Positions 25,650-34,347 of a DNA stretch of 50,081 nucleotides are shown here, one piece after another. A program made the position numbers and the translations under genes. Where the stretch lies: NCBI GenBank assembly GCA_016125385.1, contig WGLV01000053.1:1-50081 (forward strand), in the 5' to 3' direction. The notes beneath the pieces were generated by a model, which worked only from the letters and a program-made list of their open reading frames with translations, was not told the DNA's origin and searched no databases. Source of the stretch: a bacterium (GTDB taxonomy: Bacteria; Hinthialibacterota; Hinthialibacteria; Hinthialibacterales; Hinthialibacteraceae). Positions within the stretch are counted from its first letter, which is position 1. Each line of letters opens with the position of its first letter.

Positions 25650-25801
25650 CTCGGATCGGCATCCCTGTTTTGTATCGTCGATAGACCCCTGTATACTATA
25701 GACGCTTTTGTATGAAACGAACCGGTCTGATCCTGCGTCATGGTACCGCACCTTGATCGTTCATTCTGAAACTTTCTCATATAAAAACGGGAGAAACTAC
25801 G

Positions 25802-26791
25802 ATGAAATCAGATTCAACGACAAGACGAAGTTTTCTCAAACATACCGCTGCGGCGGCGGCTTTATCAAGATTCCATGTCCCTGCCTGGGCGGCTGACGGA
25901 ACGATGCCCACCCGCCGATTTGGACGAACCGATGAAAAGGTCTCTCTCCTCGGCTTGGGAGGCTATCACATCGCCGTCATCAAAGACGATGAAGAGTCGA
26001 TTTCGATGATTCGCGAAGCCATCGATCTGGGGGTGACCTTTCTCGATAACGCATGGGAATATCACAGCGGCCGGTCTGAAGAACTGATGGGGCGCGCCTT
26101 GCAGGATGGATACCGTGAAAAAGTTTTTCTCATGACCAAACATCATGGCCGTGATAAAAAGACGGCGATGCAACATCTTGAAGACAGTCTACGCCGTTTG
26201 AAAACCGACGTCATCGACCTGTGGCAATTTCATGAGATCGTATATGACGACGATCCCGAGATGATATTCTCGGAAGGGGGTGGCATTGAAGCCGCCATAC
26301 GGGCGAAAGAGCAGGGCAAGGTCCGTTACATTGGCTTCACGGGCCATAAAGACCCGAGGCATCATCTCGAGATGCTCTCGCATGATTACGAGTGGGACGC
26401 CGTCCAGATGCCGCTGAATGTGCTTGACGCCCAGTTTCGGAGTTTCGCACACGAGGTGCTGCCCATCCTGCAATTTCGCGGGATCGCGCCGCTCGCCATG
26501 AAAACGATGGGGGGCGGAAACGTGCTCCGATCGAAAACCGCTTCGCCGGAAGAATGCCTTCGATACGCGATGAGCCTGCCGGTTGCGACCGTGATCTCCG
26601 GTATGCAGAATCGGGAACTTCTCCATCAGAACGTCGCGATCGCCAAACAGTTTCAGCCGCTGGGCGAGAATGATAAAGAAATTCTGTTAGCGAAAACCCG
26701 TGAAGCGGCTCTGACGGGCGAATTCGAGCCTTTCAAAACAACGACGGGCTACGATGGGCCTATTGGACGAAAACTGCATGGTATCGGCTGA
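25802..26791 (+). CDS. Tat-exported aldo/keto reductase
   Basis: The 329-residue protein has a twin-arginine signal, TTRRSFLKHTAAAAALS, at residues 6-22 and GGGAG-type spacing of GGGAGA before ATG 25802. The aldo/keto reductase barrel follows: MPTRRFGRTDEKVSLLGLGGYHI, FLDNAWEYHSGRSEELMGRAL, KVFLMTKHHGRDKKTAMQHLEDSLRRLKTDVIDLWQFH, YIGFTGHKDP. The conserved Asp-Tyr-Lys-His set is recognisable as D-Y-K-H. Export of an NAD(P)H-type enzyme by Tat implies that the cofactor is bound in the cytoplasm. It is a single-gene unit closed by a terminator at 26823. Confidence 0.88.
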   Translation: MKSDSTTRRSFLKHTAAAAALSRFHVPAWAADGTMPTRRFGRTDEKVSLLGLGGYHIAVIKDDEESISMIREAIDLGVTFLDNAWEYHSGRSEELMGRALQDGYREKVFLMTKHHGRDKKTAMQHLEDSLRRLKTDVIDLWQFHEIVYDDDPEMIFSEGGGIEAAIRAKEQGKVRYIGFTGHKDPRHHLEMLSHDYEWDAVQMPLNVLDAQFRSFAHEVLPILQFRGIAPLAMKTMGGGNVLRSKTASPEECLRYAMSLPVATVISGMQNRELLHQNVAIAKQFQPLGENDKEILLAKTREAALTGEFEPFKTTTGYDGPIGRKLHGIG

Positions 26792-26822
26792 TTCAGCCGC
26801 CATGACGAGTATTGAAACTACG

Positions 26823-26852
26823 AAACGCTCCTCAACTCGTGGAGCGTTTTTG
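26823..26852 (+). terminator. intrinsic terminator after aldo/keto reductase
   Basis: AAACGCTCC (26823-26831) pairs with GGAGCGTTT (26841-26849) around a 9-base loop, followed by TTTTG. It stops the aldo/keto reductase transcript. Confidence 0.85.
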
Positions 26853-26877
26853 TTTACTGAATTCATCCCGGCGAGCC

Positions 26878-26901
26878 CTGGCGGGTTTGAACTACCGCCA
26901 G
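26878..26901. repeat. 7-bp hairpin in the gap before the ABC-F gene
   Basis: CTGGCGG (26878-26884) pairs with CCGCCAG (26895-26901) around a 10-base loop. There is no T-tract. It lies 63 bases before the ABC-F start and could be part of its leader, though no antibiotic-responsive attenuator is recognisable. Confidence 0.4.
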
Positions 26902-26963
26902 GTTGAATAAAATACCATTGTTTTCATCATCAGAAATCCAAAATCGAATGATGAGTTTAATCC

Positions 26964-28919
26964 ATGCTCTGTTTAACTGGCGCTCAGCTTCGACTGGGCG
27001 GTTCCATCATATTCAGTGAACTTAACTGGCGTATCGATTCCAGCAGCCGCGTCGGGTTGGTTGGCCCCAACGGCTCTGGCAAGTCATCGCTGCTCCGGGT
27101 TCTCGTGGGTGAATATTCGCTCGAACAGGGTTCGCTCGATCGCGCGAAAAATTTCCGTGTTGGATATCTCCCTCAAGACAGCGCCGAACTCCCGCAAAAG
27201 AAGGTCGGCGAAGCGCTCTGGGAGGCCTTTGAGCCGCTCAATGACATGGAGCGCGAAATGAAATCCCTGCTGCATGTCATCGAAGATAGCGCGGCGGCTC
27301 AAGCGGAACGCGACCGCGCGGTGCGCCGCTATGGCGAATTGCAGGACGCGTTCGTTCACAGGGGCGGCTACCAGCGCGAGACCGAAGCTCGAAAGATTCT
27401 GCTGGGCCTTGGTTTTCAACATGAAGACTGGGACCGGCCCGTTGCTGAATTCAGCGGCGGCTGGCGAATGCGCGTCCTTTTGGGGAGACTGTTATTAGAG
27501 AAACCCGATATGTTTCTGCTTGACGAACCCACCAACCATCTCGATCCCGATACCCTCGAATGGCTTGAACAATACCTGAAAGGGCTCGACTCGGGCCTGG
27601 TAATCGTAAGTCACGACCGCTTCTTTCTCGATCGTCTGGCGAATGGAATCGCTGAAATCGATCGCGGCAGGTTCAGAACCTATTCGGGAAATTATTCAAA
27701 ATACCGCCAGCAGAAGGAACTGATGCGCGAACAGCTCATCGCGCAGAAAAAACAGCAGGACAAACAAATCGCCCATCTGGAATCCTTCGTGGAACGCTTT
27801 CGAGCCAAGGCGTCAAAAGCCACCCAGGCTCAATCGCGGATCAAACAACTGGAAAAGATCGAGCGCATCGAACTTGAGGATGACGCGCCCATTGTTTCAA
27901 TCCCCATGCCTCCCACGCCGCGTGGAGGAAAAGAAGCGATTGTGCTGGATGGCGTGGAACATCGTTACGGTGAATTGCAGGCTCTTCATCCAGTCTCAGC
28001 GACCGTGTATCGAGGCGACCGTATCTGTGTCTGGGGGGCGAATGGAGCAGGGAAGAGTACGCTGCTCTCCATTCTGTCGAAGTCGCTCGAACCGTCTGGT
28101 GGATCCGTGTCGTGGGGACACAACGCGCATGTCGCGTATTTTTCACAACAACACGCCGAACTGCAATCTTCCAGCCGCACCATCATTGACGAACTCGCCG
28201 CCGTTGCGCCCCCCGAAATGCAGATGCGTCTGCGTGACGTACTCGCCCCGTTTCTGTTTCGTGGCGACGACGTTTTCAAACCGGTGTCCGTGTTGTCGGG
28301 AGGTGAAAAAAGCCGTGTGGCGTTGGCCAAATTGTTGGTGAAACCGTGCAATATCCTGATTCTCGACGAACCGCTCAATCACCTCGATATGAACACCGTC
28401 GAGACGCTTGAACGCACGCTTCAGGAATTCAGCGGCGCCATCGTCTTCGTCTCGCACGACCGCTTTTTCGCCGATCGTCTCGCACAACAGATTTGGGAAA
28501 TGAAAGCGGGACGCCTTACCGTCTATAAAGGGAACTTTAATGACTATCAGTACGCCAAAAGCCTGATCGCGGAGAAAGACGAGGCGGTTACATCTCCTGT
28601 CAAGCCGGTTGTGGATGACTCCAGCGCCGCGCTCAGCCGAGAGGCGCGCAAAGAACAGAAACGCCGGGAAGCGGAAGAACGCAACAAGCGATCCGCCGCG
28701 CTCAAAGGCAAGCGTGAACGTCAGCAGGCGATTGAAGTGGAGATGGAGGAAATCGACGACGAGGTTGCCGGTCTCGAACAACGCATGGCTTCGGGAGAGC
28801 TGGTCCGCAAACCCGATGAAATGCGCGACGCCAGGCGGCGTTATGATGAATTGCTTGAGAAAAAAGACGTACTCTTCGAAGAATGGTCGGAACTGGTCGA
28901 AGCGATCGATAGCGTGTGA
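26964..28919 (+). CDS. ABC-F family ATPase (Uup/YheS-like)
   Basis: The 651-residue protein has two ABC ATPase domains and no membrane part. Domain 1 has Walker A GPNGSGKSS (Lys40), signature FSGGWRMRVLLGRLLL and Walker B MFLLDEPTNHLD. Domain 2 has Walker A GANGAGKST (about 358-366), signature VLSGGEKSRVALAKLLV and Walker B ILILDEPLNHLD. The linker is charged and helical (MREQLIAQKKQQDKQIAHLESFVERFRAKASKATQAQSRIKQLEK). A C-terminal coiled-coil of ~80 residues fits the Uup/YheS group. ABC-F proteins act on the ribosome, easing stalled translation. Confidence 0.92.
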   Translation: MLCLTGAQLRLGGSIIFSELNWRIDSSSRVGLVGPNGSGKSSLLRVLVGEYSLEQGSLDRAKNFRVGYLPQDSAELPQKKVGEALWEAFEPLNDMEREMKSLLHVIEDSAAAQAERDRAVRRYGELQDAFVHRGGYQRETEARKILLGLGFQHEDWDRPVAEFSGGWRMRVLLGRLLLEKPDMFLLDEPTNHLDPDTLEWLEQYLKGLDSGLVIVSHDRFFLDRLANGIAEIDRGRFRTYSGNYSKYRQQKELMREQLIAQKKQQDKQIAHLESFVERFRAKASKATQAQSRIKQLEKIERIELEDDAPIVSIPMPPTPRGGKEAIVLDGVEHRYGELQALHPVSATVYRGDRICVWGANGAGKSTLLSILSKSLEPSGGSVSWGHNAHVAYFSQQHAELQSSSRTIIDELAAVAPPEMQMRLRDVLAPFLFRGDDVFKPVSVLSGGEKSRVALAKLLVKPCNILILDEPLNHLDMNTVETLERTLQEFSGAIVFVSHDRFFADRLAQQIWEMKAGRLTVYKGNFNDYQYAKSLIAEKDEAVTSPVKPVVDDSSAALSREARKEQKRREAEERNKRSAALKGKRERQQAIEVEMEEIDDEVAGLEQRMASGELVRKPDEMRDARRRYDELLEKKDVLFEEWSELVEAIDSV

Positions 28920-28952
28920 AATAGATGATCAAGCCGTTTTTTGAATAATGGA

Positions 28953-29165
28953 TTACAGATTATCAGGAGTAAGTCCGGTTTTCTTCGCGATGCGTGCCAG
29001 CATTCGAGGACCGATTTCTTCTTGATCATGAAATGAGAAAACATAATCAGGGTATCCGGATCGTTCTAAAATCTTATGAGACCCGGTTGTTCGTTTGATT
29101 GTCCAACCAACGCTCATAAGCGCCTTGAGTAAGCGTGATGCCTTGATACTCGGCCATTCAGTCAT
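28953..29165 (-). CDS. hicA: HicA mRNA interferase toxin
   Basis: The 70-residue protein has the dsRNA-binding-like HicA fold (LLKALMSVGWTIKRTTGSHKILERSGYPDYVFSFHDQEEIGPRMLARIAKKTGLTPDNL) with the catalytic His in TGSHKIL. HicA cleaves mRNA when freed from its antitoxin. Its start overlaps the end of the hicB gene by four bases. The order is antitoxin first, then toxin, in one minus-strand transcript. Confidence 0.9.
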   Translation of the reverse strand: MTEWPSIKASRLLKALMSVGWTIKRTTGSHKILERSGYPDYVFSFHDQEEIGPRMLARIAKKTGLTPDNL

Positions 29166-29368
29166 GCCGCTGCAAACGTAATCTGTATCGGCGTTACTGG
29201 GTGTTCCCCATGCTCGATGCGATCAGCGACGACTCGAAGCGCAAGAACCTCGGCTTGAGCGATCACATCTTCGCGAGTTGCGCCATATGTAAGCACGCCG
29301 GGGAGCTCGATGACTTCCGCGATCCAACGCCCATCGGTTTCTTGTTCTGTTTCAATCGTGAAGTGCAT
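29162..29368 (-). CDS. hicB: HicB antitoxin, minimal form
   Basis: The 68-residue protein has a partial-RNase-H HicB fold (FTIETEQETDGRWIAEVIELPGVLTYGATREDVIAQAEVLALRVVADRIEHGE). It lacks the C-terminal helix-turn-helix or ribbon-helix-helix DNA-binding part seen in longer HicB proteins, so autoregulation would have to occur another way. It neutralises HicA by masking its active site. It starts 51 bases behind the receiver-like gene on the same strand. Confidence 0.88.
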   Translation of the reverse strand: MHFTIETEQETDGRWIAEVIELPGVLTYGATREDVIAQAEVLALRVVADRIEHGEHPVTPIQITFAAA

Positions 29369-29419
29369 CTATTTCTCCATCGTTTTGAGCGGCGTGTGGT
29401 TTTGAGTCCGTCGATTTTT

Positions 29420-30475
29420 TTACCGATTTCGGCTGGTAAACGCCATTCGCTTGCTGTCATCCCTGGCGCTTTTTTTCGCCTTGTCCGGTTTGAAATTCTC
29501 GTAGCCTGTCTCCTCCGGTGGGCGCGTCAGTTCCGGATGCTGCTGATCGACGGCCTCCAGTTTCTTTTGCATCTTCTCGACGCAACGGTCGAAGTCGCGC
29601 GCCGAGGCGTCATGACCCTCTACGCGAAACGCGACGCCCATTGAATGAAACGTGTCCTGTAGTTCTCCGCGCTGCGTCATTTTATTTATTTTCATTAAAA
29701 TTTCGCGTTGTTCGGCCGGGTCGATGGGAGTCAGGTTGGCGTCGTGTTTCAACAGAGTGGGAATCGCGCTGGGCAACAGATCGTCGTTGATGGCGTCTTT
29801 CCAGTATTGCATATAATGCTGCTGCGCTTCATACATGGCGATTTCCCACGGCATCAGTTCATAACTCTCCCAATACTCGATCACTTCATCAGGTCGCGAT
29901 GAAAACGTTTCCGAGACGTTCAGTGCGACGGCGATCAACTGAGATGATGGGTTGTTTCTCCAGTAATCGATCGCCAGGCGGGGCGACCGGTTGTGAATGA
30001 TGCCGAGATTCGCGGTCGTCAGGATTTTCCGTTCCCGAAGCGAGGGAGTGACGCCAACAAACCCAACGAATCCGCGATAGTGAGATATCTTGTCGGATGC
30101 GCCAGAGAGTGTTTCATTGGCTTTTTTGATTGCGGCGTGCAGCCGGGCGTTATCAGCCATGGCGGTTAACACGTCGTTGACGCCTTTGAGGTTCGCCAGA
30201 TGCTTCAGTTGTTCGGCGGAAGGATTTTCAACGATGGGGATCAAAACCGTTCGTTGTTTGATTCGTGAAATCAGGCCATGAATGCGGTCAAACGTCGCGT
30301 CGTCGCTTGAATGGCGAACAAACAGCAGGTTCGGGTGTTGAGATTGAATCACGCGCGCCGCCACGTGAAATTCATTCACGACGTACACATTGGCGTAGGC
30401 GTCCGCCGAAAGAATCTGAATGATCCGTTCGCGCACTGAATCGCTCGGCTCGAAAATCATACAGCGTATCCGCAT
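29420..30475 (-). CDS. receiver-like protein of unknown function
   Basis: ATG (complement of 30475) follows AGGAGCGGG. The 351-residue protein has an N-terminal domain with CheY-like receiver topology (IRCMIFEPSDSVRERIIQILSADAYANVYVV, IPIVENPSAEQLKHLANLKGVNDVLTAM). However, the usual phospho-acceptor Asp is not at the expected place (PNLLFVRHSS). Residues ~140-300 are helical, with SDKISHYRGFVGFVG and a Met/Tyr-rich EIAMYEAQQHYMQYW segment. The last ~50 residues are basic. No output domain is recognised. It may be a pseudo-receiver that signals by binding alone. Confidence 0.6.
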   Translation of the reverse strand: MRIRCMIFEPSDSVRERIIQILSADAYANVYVVNEFHVAARVIQSQHPNLLFVRHSSDDATFDRIHGLISRIKQRTVLIPIVENPSAEQLKHLANLKGVNDVLTAMADNARLHAAIKKANETLSGASDKISHYRGFVGFVGVTPSLRERKILTTANLGIIHNRSPRLAIDYWRNNPSSQLIAVALNVSETFSSRPDEVIEYWESYELMPWEIAMYEAQQHYMQYWKDAINDDLLPSAIPTLLKHDANLTPIDPAEQREILMKINKMTQRGELQDTFHSMGVAFRVEGHDASARDFDRCVEKMQKKLEAVDQQHPELTRPPEETGYENFKPDKAKKSARDDSKRMAFTSRNR

Positions 30476-30503
30476 CCCGCTCCTGCTTTCATATCAGTGA
30501 TAT

Positions 30504-30710
30504 TCATCGTGCTTCAAGACAAGCGCCCACCAGATTGGCGAAAGTGGAAAGGCCGGTGGCGATCGTCAACAGAACCAGGGGGCCGTTGGGTTTGCCAAGA
30601 ATCAGCAAGACGCAACACCCGCCGAAACAGATGGCGTTAAGGGTCATCAACGTGATTCTGAAAGGATATTTTTGCTGGTGATCGTATGATTTGTCTGATG
30701 GTTCACTCAT
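30504..30710 (-). CDS. small two-helix membrane protein
   Basis: The start is ATG (complement of 30708-30710) with GGGAG nine bases before it; an upstream in-frame ATG at 30770 is weaker. The 68-residue protein has a polar N-terminus (MSEPSDKSYDHQQKYPF) and two hydrophobic helices (ITLMTLNAICFGGCCVLLILG and PLVLLTIATGLSTFANLVGAC). No family is recognised. It precedes the receiver-like gene by 28 bases on the same strand, so the two may be co-transcribed. Confidence 0.5.
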   Translation of the reverse strand: MSEPSDKSYDHQQKYPFRITLMTLNAICFGGCCVLLILGKPNGPLVLLTIATGLSTFANLVGACLEAR

Positions 30711-30862
30711 GAGCTGCTTCTCCCGTGCTGGCAATGATCCTGATCCGCAACGCATAATCATCTGATTCAAATAAAATATGACTGTGGTATTCCAGTTTTA
30801 TAGGTATTGTCGTCTTTTACCGGAAAAACTCAATCGGTAATCTTACGGTGAAAATAATAGAT

Positions 30863-30892
30863 AAAAAAAGCCCCCGCCGAATGGCGAGGGCT
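30863..30892 (-). terminator. intrinsic terminator of the 1022-residue protein gene
   Basis: On the minus strand AGCCC...TCGCC pairs with GGCGG...GGGCT with one mismatch (30869-30892, 4-base loop), followed by seven T residues (complement of 30863-30869). It lies 35 bases behind the stop codon of the secreted protein gene. Confidence 0.85.
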
Positions 30893-30926
30893 CTTCATCA
30901 ATCGTTCTCATTTAACTGGAACCGGT

Positions 30927-33900
30927 TCATTTTAAACCGTGCCATAGATCGTCGCTGACGTGAGATGCGCTTGCTTCGCTGAGATCTTTCACGTCGAGGA
31001 AAAATTTCTGCTCAAGAATATGCTCGCCATCAACGATCGCGGCGATGGCGACTTCGGCGCCTTCACTGTTTTCAGGAACCAGCCAGGTGACAAGACCGTT
31101 CTCATCGACGCTCATCCCGTTGGGACCGTTAGTTATCAGGTATTGCACAGACGCATCAATGGGAACAAACAATTGAACCTGATATTGGTACAGATTGGTC
31201 CGGTAGGCCGTATAAAGTGGAAGCGTCAAAAAGTCGTATGAATGCGTTTCAATTCCTGACAGATTGTCGGATGGTAGCACCAGAATGTCGAAATCCTGTC
31301 GATCCGTCATCGGCTCGGCGGGAAAAACGTCCCCGTTTTCATCCGTTCCGGGGAATACGTTTTCCGTTAATTGAATTGAAACATGCTGCAGGCCGACCTG
31401 ATCTTCTGTGGGAGTCCATGCAATAAAACCCGTGTCCGGATCAATGGTTAAGCCGTCGGGGCCATCCAGAATCGACCACTCATAGAGCGCGCGATCCGGC
31501 TCTCTGGCGAACTCCAGCGGGATCAGTTCCGGCGCCGAGATCGCGTCGCCGTCAAAAAACTTGGGCAGATATACGTATGTATATCCAGCCGTGGCGTCGG
31601 GATCAGGCGTGCTTTGAATGCGGGGCGGCGTGTAACCGCGAGACGGGCGGGGAACGACCCGCACCACGTGCAACGGCGCCGAAGTCTGATTTTCGTGATC
31701 GACCGCGACGACGGAGACCAGATAAGGCACGCCGTTTTCAAGACCGTCGATTACGGCGCTATGCTGATTCTTATCGACGGAATAATTGAACTCAAACAAT
31801 CCTGTATCGTCGTTATCCGTCCAGATTACGCTATAGGCGTCTACGTCATCCGAGGGGCTTGCTTCCCATTCAATTTCAAACCCGTGGTTGCGCGCGGTCG
31901 CATGAATCGTGGTGACGGGATCGGGATGGTCGCCATTCGAAATATAGATCGGCTGGTCGTAATAGACGAAATCGGGAGCATTCCGCCCATCGTTGATGCT
32001 GGCCAGAATGTAATACCAGCCGGGTGCGACGTTTAATCCCGTAGTGTCCAGAAGGATGGAATCGTTCGCGTCGTCTTCCGTGGTGGTCGCCAGCAACTGG
32101 CCGTCGAAATGATCGTCATCGGTATCGATGAAGAACGAAACTGTTGCGTTATCGTCCAGATCTTCATCATTCCATTTCACTTCAAACTGACCGGGCGTTT
32201 GCGTCTCGATCACCGACAGGATCGTCAACGTGGGTTCGTTATTCTGCGCCAGTAATTCAGCTGAATATTCGCCCAGATCGCCGGGATTGTTGATCGTGAG
32301 GGTATATCCGCCAGCGGATGGACCGATCAGCATGAAGAACGCTTCCTTCGCTTCGGGGTGAAACCGTCCGTATCCCAACTTTTCCGCGAATCCGCTGGGC
32401 AGCGGACCCGAATTCAGGTTGAGTACGGTTCCGTCTGGCGTCGTCAGGGTTGCATCTACGCCGCTCACGTTCGGATTCTCATACGTGATGCGGAAGATCG
32501 CCGCCGGGACGTTATCCCCGACCGTGAATTGCGTTACGGGCTCGCCCTGAGGCGTCACTCGGAACGCGCTGTTCTGACCCCATGTATTTGCTTTGGCGAT
32601 TCGCTCCCAGTTACCCATGAACTGGTATGCGATCGCATCGCCGTCCGCGGAATACACCTCGTTATAGGCGAGCTCCCACGGGTTATCTTGACCGGCGCGT
32701 TTGGTTGTAAAACTGAATTTTCCATTTGAAAACCTGAAACTCGCCGAGGCTTTCACAGCGGGTACGGCGGGCGTACAGACTTCCGGCGTACAGACCTGCT
32801 TCGAACCGCTGCACCACTTAAACGGCTTCGACCACGTGGGGCACGGGTAGCCATAAGGGACATTGGTGCATTCCTCAGGAACGCATTTTTTCGGAATTTC
32901 AGGCGTGATGGTGATGGAAACGCTTCCACCGAAATCCGTGCCCGAGAGCCAGGCCTGAGCGTTCGCGACCGAATAGCCGCCCACGACCGGAACATCATTC
33001 GGAATCTGCAAATTCCCCGTAGCGCTTCCCGAGACCTGGTTGTTGATAAACGAAGCATTACATTGGGCGGTGAAGACGTCGATAAAATTAACGCCCGCGC
33101 CCACGGTGATGTTGGCTGGCGGCCGGTAGGCGAAATTCGCTGTTCCGGTTGTTACGCCATATAACTTGGCGGTTCCATTAATATCGATCCACGCCTTGGT
33201 CGGCCAGACGGTTCCGGTGGTGTCGACGGCGAACGTATTCGTCCCCGCGACCTCCGGTCCCGCGACGATATCGATCTCGCCGCCGAAAGACAGATTGTTC
33301 GAATCGCTCAGGTTTGTTCCGGAAACACCGATGCCGTCCAGAAACGCTCCCGTATCGCCTAAAGGAATACGCAAACCGGTCGCTGAAATCTGGAACATAT
33401 TGAATTCGCCGTCACGGAATTCAATCGAGGCCGAAATGGCGACCGGCGTTTCGGGATCGCCGCCGATGCCGGGAATGCTGGCTGTCGCCCCGCCTCCCAG
33501 CGTATCATTCGTTGAACTGTATTCGATGTACGCGTCACTGACGCCCACTTTCCCAACCTGAAATGGAGGCAGATCGACCCGGCCTCCCAGCAAATTGACG
33601 CCGGAAGAGTCGATGGAAAATTGCGCCGCGACGGTCAGGTCGATCGGGAAAGCGATCGTCGCCGTGGCGGTGAATTGCTTTGCGTTTACGTCGTAGGAGG
33701 CGTCGTTGATACTGACCTGCAGGCCCGCCATAGTGAACGTACCGCTGTCGAGCGTGATCGATTGAACTCCGCTGGTATCGGCGGTGATGGTGACGTTGTC
33801 GAATTCCAGTGACGCCGCGTTTTTCACCCCGGTAATGCTGATTTTCTGATACGTCCCCACGAGTTGCCCGTTCAGCAGGCTGTCCAGATCGATTGAAACC

Positions 33901-33995
33901 TGCGCCTGGGCTTTCGGTGATCCCAGCATCCCCAGAACTGCGATCGCAGCGATCGTAAACAGACAAAATCCATATCTGAATCCTTTACGATTCAT
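30927..33995 (-). CDS. large secreted protein with fibronectin-type and Ig-like domains
   Basis: ATG (complement of 33993-33995) has GGAGG before it. The 1022-residue protein has a Sec signal peptide (MNRKGFRYGFCLFTIAAIAVLGMLGSPKAQAQ). Residues ~35-390 are beta-rich and repetitive, and a Cys-rich segment follows (ECTNVPYGYPCPTWSKPFKWCSGSKQVCTPEVC, about 370-410). A fibronectin type III domain lies near 680-760 (EIEWEASPSDDVDAYSVIWTD, VDGLENGVPYLVSVVAVD) and Ig-like/He-PIG segments near 800-870 (DGPDGLTIDPDTGFIAWTPTEDQVG). It is presumably exported to the surface or released. No enzymatic motif is seen. Confidence 0.8.
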   Translation of the reverse strand: MNRKGFRYGFCLFTIAAIAVLGMLGSPKAQAQVSIDLDSLLNGQLVGTYQKISITGVKNAASLEFDNVTITADTSGVQSITLDSGTFTMAGLQVSINDASYDVNAKQFTATATIAFPIDLTVAAQFSIDSSGVNLLGGRVDLPPFQVGKVGVSDAYIEYSSTNDTLGGGATASIPGIGGDPETPVAISASIEFRDGEFNMFQISATGLRIPLGDTGAFLDGIGVSGTNLSDSNNLSFGGEIDIVAGPEVAGTNTFAVDTTGTVWPTKAWIDINGTAKLYGVTTGTANFAYRPPANITVGAGVNFIDVFTAQCNASFINNQVSGSATGNLQIPNDVPVVGGYSVANAQAWLSGTDFGGSVSITITPEIPKKCVPEECTNVPYGYPCPTWSKPFKWCSGSKQVCTPEVCTPAVPAVKASASFRFSNGKFSFTTKRAGQDNPWELAYNEVYSADGDAIAYQFMGNWERIAKANTWGQNSAFRVTPQGEPVTQFTVGDNVPAAIFRITYENPNVSGVDATLTTPDGTVLNLNSGPLPSGFAEKLGYGRFHPEAKEAFFMLIGPSAGGYTLTINNPGDLGEYSAELLAQNNEPTLTILSVIETQTPGQFEVKWNDEDLDDNATVSFFIDTDDDHFDGQLLATTTEDDANDSILLDTTGLNVAPGWYYILASINDGRNAPDFVYYDQPIYISNGDHPDPVTTIHATARNHGFEIEWEASPSDDVDAYSVIWTDNDDTGLFEFNYSVDKNQHSAVIDGLENGVPYLVSVVAVDHENQTSAPLHVVRVVPRPSRGYTPPRIQSTPDPDATAGYTYVYLPKFFDGDAISAPELIPLEFAREPDRALYEWSILDGPDGLTIDPDTGFIAWTPTEDQVGLQHVSIQLTENVFPGTDENGDVFPAEPMTDRQDFDILVLPSDNLSGIETHSYDFLTLPLYTAYRTNLYQYQVQLFVPIDASVQYLITNGPNGMSVDENGLVTWLVPENSEGAEVAIAAIVDGEHILEQKFFLDVKDLSEASASHVSDDLWHGLK

Positions 33996-34347
33996 GATAT
34001 ACCCTCCAGAGATTTAATGGCTGTGAAAAGGCTGGGCGGTTCCCAACAGGCGGATTATTTGGACAACACCGGATAACAAAAGATGATTGAAAACCTGATT
34101 CGATGCTGAATTATGCCTTTTTAGTGAATAAAGTCAATAAAAACAATAAAAAAATATGTAAATTGTGGTATTTGTGATAAATATTTGTGGCAAAATAGAG
34201 GGGGTAATATCGCTGGTCATCGGCGTTCATCCTGAGAAAATATTGAATCACAAGTCTGAAAAGGTTGCGCCAACATACCTGGATAAGGCATCATTTTGAT
34301 GTACGGCGATGAGTCTGTAGATACGATTTCACTTGGGAGATTACATC
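33996..34347. other. AT-rich divergent promoter region
   Basis: 352 bases lie between the secreted protein gene (minus) and the DUF5060 gene (plus). The stretch near 34120-34200 is very AT-rich (runs such as ATAAAAACAATAAAAAAATA). No reading frame or strong hairpin is seen. It should hold both promoters. Confidence 0.5.

Noticed and set aside
28143-28781. 212-codon minus-strand frame inside the ABC-F gene
   Set aside because: Mirror of a high-quality ABC-F reading frame.
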